From: Draconibacterium sp.
GTDB taxonomy: Bacteria > Bacteroidota > Bacteroidia > Bacteroidales > Prolixibacteraceae
NCBI GenBank assembly: GCA_016705335.1
Contig: JADIYN010000015.1
Coordinates: 1-64,000 of the forward strand
DNA: 64,000 nucleotides
Reading direction: 5' to 3'
Part shown: piece by piece, positions 29,528 to 38,769 of the stretch
Layout of the letters: every line of letters begins with the position of its first letter
Position numbering within the stretch: the first letter of the stretch is position 1
Made by a program: the position numbers and the translations under genes
The notes under the pieces: model-generated
Database searches by the model: none
Seen by the model: the letters and a program-made list of their open reading frames with translations, nothing else
Told to the model about the DNA's origin: nothing

Positions 29528-31120
29528 ATGGCTGATAATAAAAAAATTAAGACCGCGTTGGTCTCAGTGTATCACAAAGAAAACCTCGATAGCATAATTC
29601 ACAAACTGAACAATCTGAATGTTAAAATTTTAAGCACCGGTGGCACAAAAAGTTTTATCGAATCCCTGGGTGTTGAAGTAACTTCAGTAGAAAGTTTAAC
29701 CGGTTATCCTTCAATTTTGGGAGGCCGTGTAAAAACCCTGCACCCCAAAGTTTTTGGTGGAATCCTTTCGCGTCGTGAAAATCAGGGTGATGTAAGCCAA
29801 CTCACAGAATATGATATTCCTGAAATTGATTTGGTTATTGTTGACCTTTATCCGTTTGAAGATACAGTTGCATCGGTTGCCGGTGAACAGGATATTATCG
29901 AAAAAATCGACATTGGCGGGATTTCATTGATTCGTGCAGCAGCTAAAAATTTCAAGGACGTTGTAATTGTTCCGTCGCAAAAAGAATATCTGCCGCTACT
30001 TGATTTGTTAAATGAAAAAGAAGGCAGTTTTTCACTGGAGGATCGCAAGTGGTTTGCCTGTAAAGCTTTTTCAGTTTCATCGCATTATGATGCTGCAATT
30101 TTCAGTTACTTTAACAGTGGTACCGATGAAAGCACGCAACGGATCAGTTTAAATAATGGCGAAGTTTTACGTTACGGTGAAAATCCGCATCAAAAGGCTA
30201 CTTTCTTTAAATTTAAAAATACTCCACAGGAAGTTACTTTGTCTGATGCCCGTGTTATTCAGGGCAAAGCATTGTCATACAATAATATGCTCGATGCCGA
30301 TGCTGCCTGGAAATCGGCAAGCGATGCATTTCATTCAGTAACTCATATCAAAAATAAAGTTGCCGTTTCGGTAATAAAACACCTCAATCCTTGTGGTTTG
30401 GCAGTTACTGGAAATATTCTGGAATCGCTTGAACTTGCCTGGGAAGGTGATCCAATCAGCGCATTTGGAAGTATTATTTGTTTTACAGAAACGGTTACAA
30501 AAGAAGTAGCGGAGTGGTTTGGAAGTAAATTCGTTGAAATAGTGATTGCACCGAAATTTACCGATGAAGCGCTTTCAGTTTTTGCAGGTAAGAAAAATTT
30601 GCGCTTGCTCGAAACACCTGTGAAAAGCGAAATTACAGGCGAAAAATTATACCGTTCAATCAGTGGAGGTATGCTTGTGCAGGATGAAGATGAGGGTTTG
30701 GATCTTCAATTCGAAACAGTAACTGCAAAAGTATTCGAAACTGAAAAAATGAACCTGGCAAAATTTGGAATAACAGCCTGCAAACACCTGAAAAGTAATG
30801 CAATTGCTGTTGTTACCGAAAATGCAAATGGTTCGTTCTGGCTCACAGGAGCTGGAATGGGGCAGCCCAACCGTCTCGACAGTTTGCGCCATTTAACAAT
30901 GCCACGGTTCAATACAAAAAAAGGATTGGCAATCGAAAATTCAGTATTAATTTCCGATGCATTTTTTCCATTCCGTGACAGTATTGAAGCAGCAAACGAA
31001 TATGGAGTAAAATACATTGTGGAGCCGGGCGGCAGTATCCGCGACAAAGAAGTTATAGATGCCTGCAATGAGTTTGGAATTGCAATGGCATTTACAGGGA
31101 GAAGACATTTCAAACATTAA
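29528..31120 (+). CDS. purH: Bifunctional AICAR formyltransferase / IMP cyclohydrolase
   Basis: 530 residues, intact. The N-terminal MGS-fold cyclohydrolase domain is clear (ALVSVYHKENLDSIIHKLN, ILSTGGTKSFIESLG, PSILGGRVKTLHPKVFGGIL). The C-terminal formyltransferase domain includes LRYGENPHQKATF, SVIKHLNPCGLAV, MGQPNRLDSLRH and FFPFRDSIEAANEYGVKYIVEPGGS. It performs the last two steps of purine synthesis: AICAR to FAICAR with 10-formyl-THF, then ring closure to IMP. mreB starts 41 bp downstream in the same direction, so the shape operon may be partly read from the purH promoter, an order seen in other Bacteroidota. Confidence 0.95.
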   Translation: MADNKKIKTALVSVYHKENLDSIIHKLNNLNVKILSTGGTKSFIESLGVEVTSVESLTGYPSILGGRVKTLHPKVFGGILSRRENQGDVSQLTEYDIPEIDLVIVDLYPFEDTVASVAGEQDIIEKIDIGGISLIRAAAKNFKDVVIVPSQKEYLPLLDLLNEKEGSFSLEDRKWFACKAFSVSSHYDAAIFSYFNSGTDESTQRISLNNGEVLRYGENPHQKATFFKFKNTPQEVTLSDARVIQGKALSYNNMLDADAAWKSASDAFHSVTHIKNKVAVSVIKHLNPCGLAVTGNILESLELAWEGDPISAFGSIICFTETVTKEVAEWFGSKFVEIVIAPKFTDEALSVFAGKKNLRLLETPVKSEITGEKLYRSISGGMLVQDEDEGLDLQFETVTAKVFETEKMNLAKFGITACKHLKSNAIAVVTENANGSFWLTGAGMGQPNRLDSLRHLTMPRFNTKKGLAIENSVLISDAFFPFRDSIEAANEYGVKYIVEPGGSIRDKEVIDACNEFGIAMAFTGRRHFKH

Positions 31121-31161
31121 AACAGAACATCTTTTTTAAGATTAAATAATTAGAAATTCAA

Positions 31162-32184
31162 ATGGGACTATTTTCATTTTTAACACAAGAGATAGCAATT
31201 GACCTGGGAACGGCCAACACAATTATTATTTACAACGATAAAATTGTGGTTGATGAGCCTTCCATTGTTGCCATTGATTTGAAAACCGAAAAAATGGTGG
31301 CAATTGGCGAAAAAGCCAGGCAAATGCAGGGGAAGACACACGCAAACCTTAAAACAATAAGGCCATTACGTGACGGGGTGATTGCCGATTTTAACGCGGC
31401 GGAGCAAATGATAAGGGGGATGATAAAAATGATTAATCCTAAACCGAGGTTGTTTTCTCCGGCATTGAAAATGGTTATTTGCATCCCTTCGGGCAGTACC
31501 GAAGTTGAAATCCGTGCTGTACGCGACTCATCGGAACATGCAGGTGGGAGAGAGGTTTACATGATTTACGAACCTCTTGCAGCAGCAATTGGAATTGGTC
31601 TCGACGTGGAAGCCCCTGAAGGAAATATGGTGGTTGACATTGGTGGTGGAACTACTGAAATTGCAGTAATCTCATTGGGAGGTATTGTAACAAATAAATC
31701 AATTCGTATTGCCGGTGACGATTTAACCGCTGACATTATGGAATATATGCGCCATCAGCACAATATAAAAATTGGGGAACGTACAGCCGAGGAAATTAAA
31801 ATACACGTAGGTTCGGCGCTCTCGCAATTGAAAGACCCGCCACCGGATTATGTGGTTCAGGGACCAAACCAAATGACAGCTTTGCCTATTGAAGTACCCG
31901 TTTCGTACCAGGAAATTGCGCACTGCCTCGAAAAATCGATTTCAAAAATTGAAACTGCCGTGTTGAGCGCACTGGAACAAACCCCTCCTGAACTGTATGC
32001 TGATATTGTTGTAAAAGGAATTTGGCTGGCAGGTGGCGGCGCACTCTTAAAAGGCTTGGATAAAAGGTTGACAGACAAAATCGGGATTACGTTTCATATT
32101 GCCGAGGATCCTTTGCGGGCGGTAGTTCGTGGAACCGGGATTGCACTTAAAAACGTTGATAATTTCTCATTCCTGATCAAATAA
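31162..32184 (+). CDS. mreB: Rod-shape-determining actin homologue MreB
   Basis: 340 residues, intact. IAIDLGTANTIIIYNDKIV is the phosphate 1 motif, MVVDIGGGTTEIAVISLGG is phosphate 2, and GIWLAGGGALLKGLDKRL is the adenosine motif of actin-fold proteins. MreB polymers lie under the inner membrane and position the RodA-PBP2 elongation machine. It is the first gene of the run mreB-mreC-mreD-mrdA-rodA. Unlike mrdA and rodA downstream it contains no frameshift. Confidence 0.96.
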   Translation: MGLFSFLTQEIAIDLGTANTIIIYNDKIVVDEPSIVAIDLKTEKMVAIGEKARQMQGKTHANLKTIRPLRDGVIADFNAAEQMIRGMIKMINPKPRLFSPALKMVICIPSGSTEVEIRAVRDSSEHAGGREVYMIYEPLAAAIGIGLDVEAPEGNMVVDIGGGTTEIAVISLGGIVTNKSIRIAGDDLTADIMEYMRHQHNIKIGERTAEEIKIHVGSALSQLKDPPPDYVVQGPNQMTALPIEVPVSYQEIAHCLEKSISKIETAVLSALEQTPPELYADIVVKGIWLAGGGALLKGLDKRLTDKIGITFHIAEDPLRAVVRGTGIALKNVDNFSFLIK

Positions 32185-32211
32185 ATGGTCGGGAATTTTC
32201 TCTTATAGAAT

Positions 32212-33042
32212 ATGAGAGGTCTGCTACGGTTTCTGTTAAAAAATTATGCGTTTCTTCTTTTTTTATTATTAGAAGTACTTTCGTTTACGCTTATTTATAA
32301 TTTTAACAGTTACCAAAGATCGAAGTATCTCAATTCGTCAAATAAAGTAACCGCTACCATTTATAATTCATTCAGCGCGGTTGGTAATTATTTTAGCCTG
32401 GCTTCGGTAAACCGGAAATTGGCCAGGGAAAATGCCCAGCTAAAATCGTTGATTGCTGATTTGCCTTTTATTCGTATCACACCCTATTCAATTGTTTCAA
32501 AAGCTGAAATAACAGATTCTTTGTATAGGTTTATTTCTGCAAAAGTGATAAACAACTCCGTTGATAAGCAGGATAATTACATAACGCTTAACAAGGGCAG
32601 AAAACATGGTGTTAAACCCGACCAGGGAATTGTCAGTTCCGATGGAGTGGTAGGTGTTGTTATCCACGTTTCCGAATCATTTTCACTTGGGTTTTCGGTA
32701 TTGAATAAACGGTGGGGAGCTTCAGCTAAGTTGAAAAATAGCGGTACTTTTGGCCCACTTGCCTGGGATGGCAGCGATTCACGATACGCAAACCTTTCTG
32801 GTATACCTTTTCATGTTGAACTTGCCGTTGGAGACACTGTTGTTACAAGCAGTTATTCTTCGGTTTTTCCCGAAGGAATAATGATTGGGACAGTTCATTC
32901 AATTGAAATGCCACCCGGTGATAATTATTATCAAATCCAGGTTGAACTTGCCGTAAATTTCAGGGCACTTTCTTATGTAGATATTGTTGAGAACCTGAAA
33001 AAAGATGAATTGAAAGCACTCGAAAACAGGATAATCAAATGA
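32212..33042 (+). CDS. mreC: Rod-shape-determining protein MreC
   Basis: 276 residues. One membrane helix near the N-terminus (FLLFLLLEVLSFTLIYNF) is followed by a coiled-coil-prone region (NRKLARENAQLKSLIADL) and the two beta-barrel domains of MreC (ITLNKGRKHGVKPDQGIVSS, DGVVGVVIHVSESFSLGFS, VGDTVVTSSYSSVFPEGIMI). It is a periplasmic scaffold that activates PBP2-RodA. It overlaps mreD by 4 bp, indicating coupled translation. Confidence 0.92.
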   Translation: MRGLLRFLLKNYAFLLFLLLEVLSFTLIYNFNSYQRSKYLNSSNKVTATIYNSFSAVGNYFSLASVNRKLARENAQLKSLIADLPFIRITPYSIVSKAEITDSLYRFISAKVINNSVDKQDNYITLNKGRKHGVKPDQGIVSSDGVVGVVIHVSESFSLGFSVLNKRWGASAKLKNSGTFGPLAWDGSDSRYANLSGIPFHVELAVGDTVVTSSYSSVFPEGIMIGTVHSIEMPPGDNYYQIQVELAVNFRALSYVDIVENLKKDELKALENRIIK

Positions 33043-33542
33043 TTCGGATACTTTTTAAATATTTGGTAATGTTTTTGTCACTGGTTTTGGTGCAGGTTTT
33101 AATTTTCAACCAGGTCCAGTTTGGCGGTTTTTTCAATCCTTATGTTTATATATTGTTTGTCATCTTGCTTCCATTGAGCACTCCCAGGTATTTGGTGTTA
33201 ATTCTTGCTTTCGTTCTTGGATTTATTATCGATATATTTTCCAACAGTTTAGGGGTACATTCGGCCGCAACTGTTTTTATTGCATACATGAGACTATTGG
33301 TAATCAGGATTATATCAAACAGGGAAGACGACAAAAGCGATTATCCCGGGTTGCATCAAAATAAATTGATTTGGTTTGTCAGTTATGTTGCTTTCATGGT
33401 TTTACTGCACCATTTACTTCTTTTTTATCTTGAAGTTTACACATTTGCCAATTTCCTAACAACGCTTTTCCGGGTAATCCTGAGTTCTCTATTCTCAATT
33501 ATTGTTATAGTTTTAAGTCAGTTTTTAGTATTTAGAGATTAA
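33039..33542 (+). CDS. mreD: Rod-shape-determining membrane protein MreD
   Basis: 167 residues, five to six membrane helices (YLVMFLSLVLVQVLIFNQVQ; LILAFVLGFIIDIFS; VILSSLFSIIVIVLSQF). NQVQFGGFFNPYVYILFVI and the GFIIDIFSNSLGVH loop are typical of Bacteroidota MreD. The stop falls just before the mrdA ATG at 33547. Part of the elongasome; intact. Confidence 0.88.
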   Translation: MIRILFKYLVMFLSLVLVQVLIFNQVQFGGFFNPYVYILFVILLPLSTPRYLVLILAFVLGFIIDIFSNSLGVHSAATVFIAYMRLLVIRIISNREDDKSDYPGLHQNKLIWFVSYVAFMVLLHHLLLFYLEVYTFANFLTTLFRVILSSLFSIIVIVLSQFLVFRD

Positions 33543-33546
33543 AACT

Positions 33547-35363
33547 ATGAGCGTGGACATTTTTTCGAAACGAAAATATTATGTAACAACCATTTTCCTT
33601 GCTGCCGGACTTATCTTTATTTTGAAATTATTTGGTTTACAGGTTATAAGTTCAAAATACAAGGTATCGGCAACAAATAATGTACTGCGCGAAATTGTAC
33701 AATATCCGGCGCGCGGGTTGGTTTACGACAGGAACGGTGTTTTGATGGTATTCAATAAACCTGCCTACGATTTACTTGTTACACCGCGGGAAGTTGAAAG
33801 ATTTGATACGCTTTCATTTTGCCGTTTGCTTGAAATTTCGAAAGAAGATTTGATTGCCGGAATTCAAAAAGCCAGTGAATATTCTACTTACAAACCCTCG
33901 ATATTAATAAAACAAATTCCCCCGAAAGTTTTGCCTATCTTCAGGAGCAACTATATAAATTTAAAGGTTTTCATACACAGTCGAGAACATTGCGTGAATA
34001 TGCACAACCATCGGCAGCGCACGTTTTAGGTTATGTAAGCGAGGTAAATGATGCTGATATCCAAAGGGAAGAATATTACAAATCGGGCGATTATATTGGT
34101 GCAAGCGGAATTGAAAAAACTTATGAAAAACAACTTCGTGGAATTAAGGGTATAAAAAAGCAATTGGTTGATGTGCATAATCGTTTACAGGGAAGCTACC
34201 TCGAAGGAGTTGAAGATATTCCGGCTAAAATCGGGAATAACATTGTTTCTACTTTGGATGCCGATCTGCAAAGTTATGCCGAACAACTTTTCGAAATAAA
34301 AAGGTGCAATGGTGGCTATTGAACCTTCAACGGGTGAAGTGCTTGCATTGGTGAGTGCACCAACCTACGATCCCAGTTTGCTTGTCGGCCGTATTCGTGG
34401 AACGAATTATAATATATTGCTGCAGGATTCATTAAAACCGCTGTTTAACAGGGCAACACAGGCAAAATATATGCCCGGTTCAACTTTCAAAATAATTAAC
34501 ACTTTGATTGGATTGGAAACCGGCGCCATTACAACACAATCACGTTTTTCGTGCGCCGGCAAAGCTTCAAGCCCGATCCGCTGCACCCATAACCACGTTT
34601 CTCCGGCAAATGTTGTTGATGCAATAAGGGAATCCTGTAACTCATTTTTATGGAATACTTTCCGGGCTATCATTTATAAGGGAAAAAATGTTGCCGAAGG
34701 TTATGATACATGGCGCAGTTATGCCGAAAGTTTTGGAATCGGGCAGATTATCAGCAGCGATTTTCCAAATGCGTTGAAGGGAATTTGCCACCCGAATCAT
34801 ACTACAATAATATTTACGGGAAAGGCCACTGGAGCCCAATGACTATTCGTTCAATGGCGATTGGGCAGGGCGAATTGGGTGCAACCCCGCTTCAAATGGC
34901 AAATGTTGCAGCAATCGTTGCCAATCGCGGCTTTTATTATCCCCCGCATTTGGTTCGGGAGATTGAAAACGATACAGTTTCGTCATCACTTAAAGTGAAG
35001 CATTATTCAAAAATTTCGCCCGAAACTTTTATTCCGATAATTGAAGGAATGGAACAGGTTGTGAAGGGGAACATGTCATCGAGGGTTGCCGTGCCGGGTG
35101 TTGTAATGTGCGGCAAAACTGGTACTGTTCAAAACGATCATGGTATTGATCATTCGGTATTTACGGCTTTTGCACCAAAAGACAATCCGAAAATTGCCAT
35201 TTTTGTTTATGTAGAAAACAGCGGTTTTGGTGCCACTTACGCAGCACCTATGGCAGGTTTAATGGTTGAAAGGTTTTTAAACGATACCATTTCGGCACAG
35301 AAAAAACCAGTGGAAGAAAAGTTGTTGGAAGCCAATTTGTTAAACCCAAACAAGCCAAGATAA
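33547..35363 (+). CDS. mrdA: Penicillin-binding protein 2, elongation transpeptidase (three frameshifts)
   Basis: MSVDIFSKRKYYVTTIFLAA starts the membrane helix; ARGLVYDRNGVLMVFNKPAYDL is the dimerisation domain. The frame slips near 33918 (after KQIPP, continuing ESFAYLQEQLYKFKG), near 34300 and near 34780. The transpeptidase motifs are all present once repaired: SxxK in MPGSTFKIINT, SxN in RESCNSF, and KTG in MCGKTGTVQND. ATPLQMANVAAIVANRGFYY is also typical. It crosslinks new peptidoglycan during rod elongation with RodA. A PBP2 split in four pieces could not work, yet every motif is preserved, so base-calling indels are the better explanation. Confidence 0.88.
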
Positions 35364-35364
35364 T

Positions 35365-36781
35365 ATGCCAAAAAGAAACAGCCTTTGGGCAAATATCGAC
35401 TGGATCACGGTTTCATTATTTCTGATACTGATGCTTTTAGGATGGATAAATATTTATGCTTCAGTTTTTAACCTCGAACACCAAAGTATTTTCGATACAA
35501 CCCAACGATACGGGAAACAATTGATTTGGATTGGTGCAGCGCTCATAATAGCTTTTATTATTGTCCGGATTGGATTCCAATTTTTATGTGCTTTTCTCCT
35601 ATTTTATTTATGGTTTTATTGTTCTTCTGTTAATTCTTGTACTACTTATTGGATCAAAAATAAACGGACAACGTGCCTGGTTTATGTTTGGCTCGTTTGG
35701 GTTACAACCTTCCGAGTTTTGTAAGTTTGCTACTGGTCTGGCACTTGCAAATTATATGAATACACATGGTTTTAAACTCCAGAAATTCAAATCACTTCTT
35801 ATTGTTACACTTATTATTCTTGGCCCGGCTGCATTGATTTTAATGCAAAACGACACAGGTTCGGCACTTGTTTATTTTTCTTTTGTTTTGGTTTTATACC
35901 GCGAAGGATTATCAGGAGTCGTACTGTTTTTTGGTACTTTATTGGTAGTTCTTTTTGTACTTGCATTGATTATTTCGAACCTTACTTTATCACTTTTGTT
36001 CTTGGTTTTGTGTTGATTGCTTTTATGTAGTTAACCCGAGATACAAGCAGTTTTTAATAATACCTGCCATTTTTGCATCATCAATTCTTGTATCATTTTC
36101 AATCAATTTAATTCTTGGATCGAAATATGGGATATCTGATGTGCTTACCGTTGGCTCGATTATCGGCGTTGTAATTATTTTAGCTTACAGTTTCCATAAA
36201 AAGTTGACAAACTATATTACAATAGCTCTGATTTTTCTTGGTTCGGTTTTATTTACAATTTCAGTCGATTATGTTTTCTATAATATCCTTGGCGATCATC
36301 AACAAGCGCGTATCAATGAACTGCTTGGGATTGAATCAGATCCGCTGGGTGCGGGTTACAATGTAAATCAAAGTAAAATTGCAATCGGCTCGGGCGGTTT
36401 TTTGCAAAAGGTTTTTGAAAGGTACACAAACCAAATTCAATTTTGTTCCGGAACAAGACACCGATTTTATTTTTGCACCGTTGGCGAAGAGTGGGGTTTG
36501 TTGGTTCGCTGGTTGTTATCGGCCTGTTTATGGGACTGTTTTCCCGGTTGGTTTGGCTTGCTGAACGTCAGCGTTCGGGGTTTTCACGCATTTATGGTTA
36601 TGTAGTTGCCGTTATCCTGTTTTTTCATTTTTTTGTGAATATCGGAATGACAATCGGAATAATGCCCGTAATCGGAATTCCACTCCCTTTCTTTAGTTAT
36701 GGCGGTTCGTCACTTTGGTCGTTTACAATTTTGCTGTTTATTTTTATCAGATTGGATGCCAGCCGGTACGAAAAATTTTAG
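35365..36781 (+). CDS. rodA: SEDS peptidoglycan polymerase RodA (four or more frameshifts)
   Basis: The gene starts right after mrdA. Successive frames give IDWITVSLFLILMLLGWINI, INGQRAWFMFGSFGLQPSEF (the SEDS signature after helix 2), DTGSALVYFSFVLVLYREGL, IAIGSGGFLQKVFERYTN, GTQTKFNFVPEQDTDFIF and MTIGIMPVIGIPLPFFSYGG, the catalytic-loop and final-helix motifs. Shifts occur near 35573, 35985, 36430, 36470 and 36510. RodA polymerises lipid II glycan strands; PBP2 crosslinks them. Repaired length is about 470. Loss of RodA would abolish rod shape, so consensus error is more likely than a real mutation. Confidence 0.85.
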
Positions 36782-36836
36782 TCAGATATATGTTTTCTAT
36801 ATCGATAGGTGGTTAAAAAACCTTGACTCGTTGTTT

Positions 36837-36985
36837 TGTTCCCCCAAAAAACCTTCCCCTTATAAAGGGTTTTTTTTTAAATATATTTTTTTTTTTCCCT
36901 TAAAATTTTTTTTTTTTTTTTTTTTAAAAATTTTTTTTTCCGGCAACCAAAACTTGAGGAAAAAAAAACCCTTTTGATTTCAGTC
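36837..36985. other. Poly-A/T low-complexity stretch, probably low-quality sequence
   Basis: Runs of up to about 20 T and several of 8-10 A follow each other between the 3' ends of rodA and the AcpH-like gene. A weak terminator (AACCTTCCCC.. paired with AAAGGGTT, then T run, about 36848-36880) may be buried in it. The rest has no signal. The mixture of long homopolymers is unlike the flanking sequence and suggests failed base calling. Confidence 0.6.
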
Positions 36986-37545
36986 GCATATTTCAGTAAA
37001 TCAATCATAAACTCCCTGAAATTAACTTCGAAAAAATCATTGTTTGTTTGAATTGTTTGCAACACGTAATTTGATTTTGCCGGAAGTGAGGAGTAATTGC
37101 TCATAATTTTTAATGTTTGTAAAATTCCTTCAACCGAAGCATACGATTCAAGTCGCTTGTGCTGAATTAAAAATGGCAGGAAACTTTGCACCCTGACCGG
37201 CAAATGCAAAAAATTTTGTAAAAGCACGGCATGACTGTGTTTTGCAAAAGCCCGAAGCGTTAAATCAGAATAGTCGTTCCAGTTTTTGGCTAAATAATGA
37301 TCATACAATAAATCAATAACAATTCCCGAATACAACCCAAATTCGCTTCGAAACAAAGATTTTGCCTCTCTGAAATTTGGGTGTGCATCGGTAAATGAGT
37401 CAATCCATCGGTGCATTAAGATCCCCTTTTTTATGTTTTCAGGAAATTTGTTCCATGTATTTCCCTTTACATAATCACCAATAAAATTGCCGACCATAGT
37501 CTGTTCGTCAGGACCCGATAAAAACAAATGCGCCAGGTAATTCAT
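36877..37545 (-). CDS. AcpH-like acyl carrier protein phosphodiesterase (DUF479)
   Basis: MNYLAHLFLSGPDEQTMVGN and FIGDYVKGNTWNKFPENIKK, then GILMHRWIDSFTDAHPNFRE form the N-terminal HD-like region of the AcpH family, with metal-binding His/Asp; YDHYLAKNWNDYSDLTLRAF follows. The enzyme removes the 4'-phosphopantetheine arm from holo-ACP. Real coding ends around residue 190 (YATEIKR), the normal length; beyond that the frame runs into the poly-A/T stretch and reads as a Lys-rich tail (FLKKKKKKILREKKK), which is not credible. The true stop is hidden at about 36960-36985. Confidence 0.75.
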   Translation of the reverse strand: MNYLAHLFLSGPDEQTMVGNFIGDYVKGNTWNKFPENIKKGILMHRWIDSFTDAHPNFREAKSLFRSEFGLYSGIVIDLLYDHYLAKNWNDYSDLTLRAFAKHSHAVLLQNFLHLPVRVQSFLPFLIQHKRLESYASVEGILQTLKIMSNYSSLPAKSNYVLQTIQTNNDFFEVNFREFMIDLLKYATEIKRVFFSSSFGCRKKKFLKKKKKKILREKKKYI

Positions 37546-37751
37546 CCAAATTCTTTTAAAAAGGAACGGTTTAAAAAAGAATTTGTTTGAAAAATGAATT
37601 TATCAACTGCTTACTCCTTCATTTACTGCTGGTTGAAACTTATGTAAGCATTGTAAATATTCAATTTGATTTGAAAAAGAAGAACAAATAAAAAAAATCA
37701 ATTTACGTAATTATCATGCCTCGCGAAGGTGAATCATTTTTTAATAATTGC

Positions 37752-37759
37752 TATTTTTG
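37752..37759 (+). promoter_or_regulatory. -7 box for the PfkB-family kinase gene
   Basis: TATTTTTG matches TAnnTTTG. It lies 21 bp before the ATG at 37780 and inside the extra N-terminal codons of the longer possible reading (ATG 37729), which argues that the shorter start is real. Confidence 0.4.
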
Positions 37760-37779
37760 CCACTCTGAAAAAGGTTTTG

Positions 37780-38694
37780 ATGAATAAAAAAATTGTTGCA
37801 TTTGGCGAAGTGGTTTGGGATATTTTACCCAACGGAAAAGTTTTGGGAGGGACACCGTCAAACATGGTTTTTCGATGCAATTCATTTAACGAACAAGGTT
37901 TTTTACTTTCGCGGGTTGGCGATGACGAACTGGGAAACGAAGCTTTTGAAAAACTGAAAGAATTAGAAATTTCAGATGAGAATGTTCAGGTTGACAGCGA
38001 GTTTCCAACAGGAACCGTACATATCAGTTTCGATGAAAATTTCGAAGCACGATATATTGTAACTCCCGAAGTTGCTTTCGATCACATAGAGTTTTCTGCC
38101 GAATCGTTAAAATTGGTCAGGGATGCTGATTGCCTTTTTTACGGGTTGCTGCCACAACGTTTTGGTATCTCGAAAAATACGCTTCGGGAATTAATCAAGG
38201 AATCACCCGACTCAATACATTTCTTTGATTTAAAGTTATTTGAGCATTTTTTTAATGCAATTGTTGTGCAGAATCTTTTGTTGAGTTCAAATATTGTGAG
38301 AATAAAAGAAAAGGAAATTGATTTTTTGAGCAAAGAGTTAAATCTAAACGCTGATAATCTTGAAGTTTTCAGCTCCGAACTTTCAGGGAAATACAAAATC
38401 GACATAGTATTAATTACAAGAGGGCAAAATGGGGTTTTTGCCTACCACTATAAAAAAGGAGCATTTTCTGATCCCGGTTACAAAATAGAAGTTGTTGATA
38501 ATATTGGTTCAGGCATGGCATTTTTAGCGGGATTTTTGGTTTATTATCTGAATGGTAAATCAATGCAGCAATCTCTCAACTTTGGCAATGCTTCAGGCGC
38601 AATTAATACTACAAGACGCGGCGCAACTTCCTATTTTAATAAAAAGGACGTGCTTGCTTTTATGAAATCAACCCCAAAAAATAATATGCCGTAA
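37780..38694 (+). CDS. PfkB-family carbohydrate kinase with altered catalytic motif
   Basis: 304 residues from MNKKIVAFGEVVWDILPNGK; an upstream ATG (37729) adds an unlikely hydrophobic lead and overlaps a -7 box. KVLGGTPSNMVFRCNSF is the sugar-binding GGxxxN region and SRVGDDELGNEAFEKL the second motif. DIVLITRGQNGVFAYHY precedes the family signature, normally DxxGAGDxF. Here it reads DNIGSGMAFLAGF: the catalytic Asp is replaced by Met. GGCATGGCA against the expected GGCGATGCA could come from two compensating one-base indels. Otherwise it resembles fructokinases, phosphorylating a sugar with ATP. If the Asp is truly absent the enzyme would be inactive. Confidence 0.8.
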   Translation: MNKKIVAFGEVVWDILPNGKVLGGTPSNMVFRCNSFNEQGFLLSRVGDDELGNEAFEKLKELEISDENVQVDSEFPTGTVHISFDENFEARYIVTPEVAFDHIEFSAESLKLVRDADCLFYGLLPQRFGISKNTLRELIKESPDSIHFFDLKLFEHFFNAIVVQNLLLSSNIVRIKEKEIDFLSKELNLNADNLEVFSSELSGKYKIDIVLITRGQNGVFAYHYKKGAFSDPGYKIEVVDNIGSGMAFLAGFLVYYLNGKSMQQSLNFGNASGAINTTRRGATSYFNKKDVLAFMKSTPKNNMP

Positions 38695-38734
38695 TTATTT
38701 TTCTCTTCTAAATACTACTGTATAACATAAGTTG

Positions 38735-38747
38735 TTTGGTAACCAAA
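38735..38747. promoter_or_regulatory. Short palindrome before the DUF1338 gene
   Basis: TTTGG and CCAAA are separated by TAA, 23 bp upstream of the ATG at 38770. It could be an operator half-site pair or chance. Confidence 0.2.
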
Positions 38748-38769
38748 GTGTAAGTTTTCATGTTTATGT

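Noticed and set aside
36379..36977. Several short plus-strand frames at the rodA end
   Set aside because: They are alternative frames of rodA and of the poly-A/T stretch; only the RodA motifs are real.
37729..37779. Longer start for the PfkB-family kinase
   Set aside because: The extra residues are hydrophobic, unlike the family, and overlap a -7 promoter box; MNKKIVAFGEV at 37780 is the family start.
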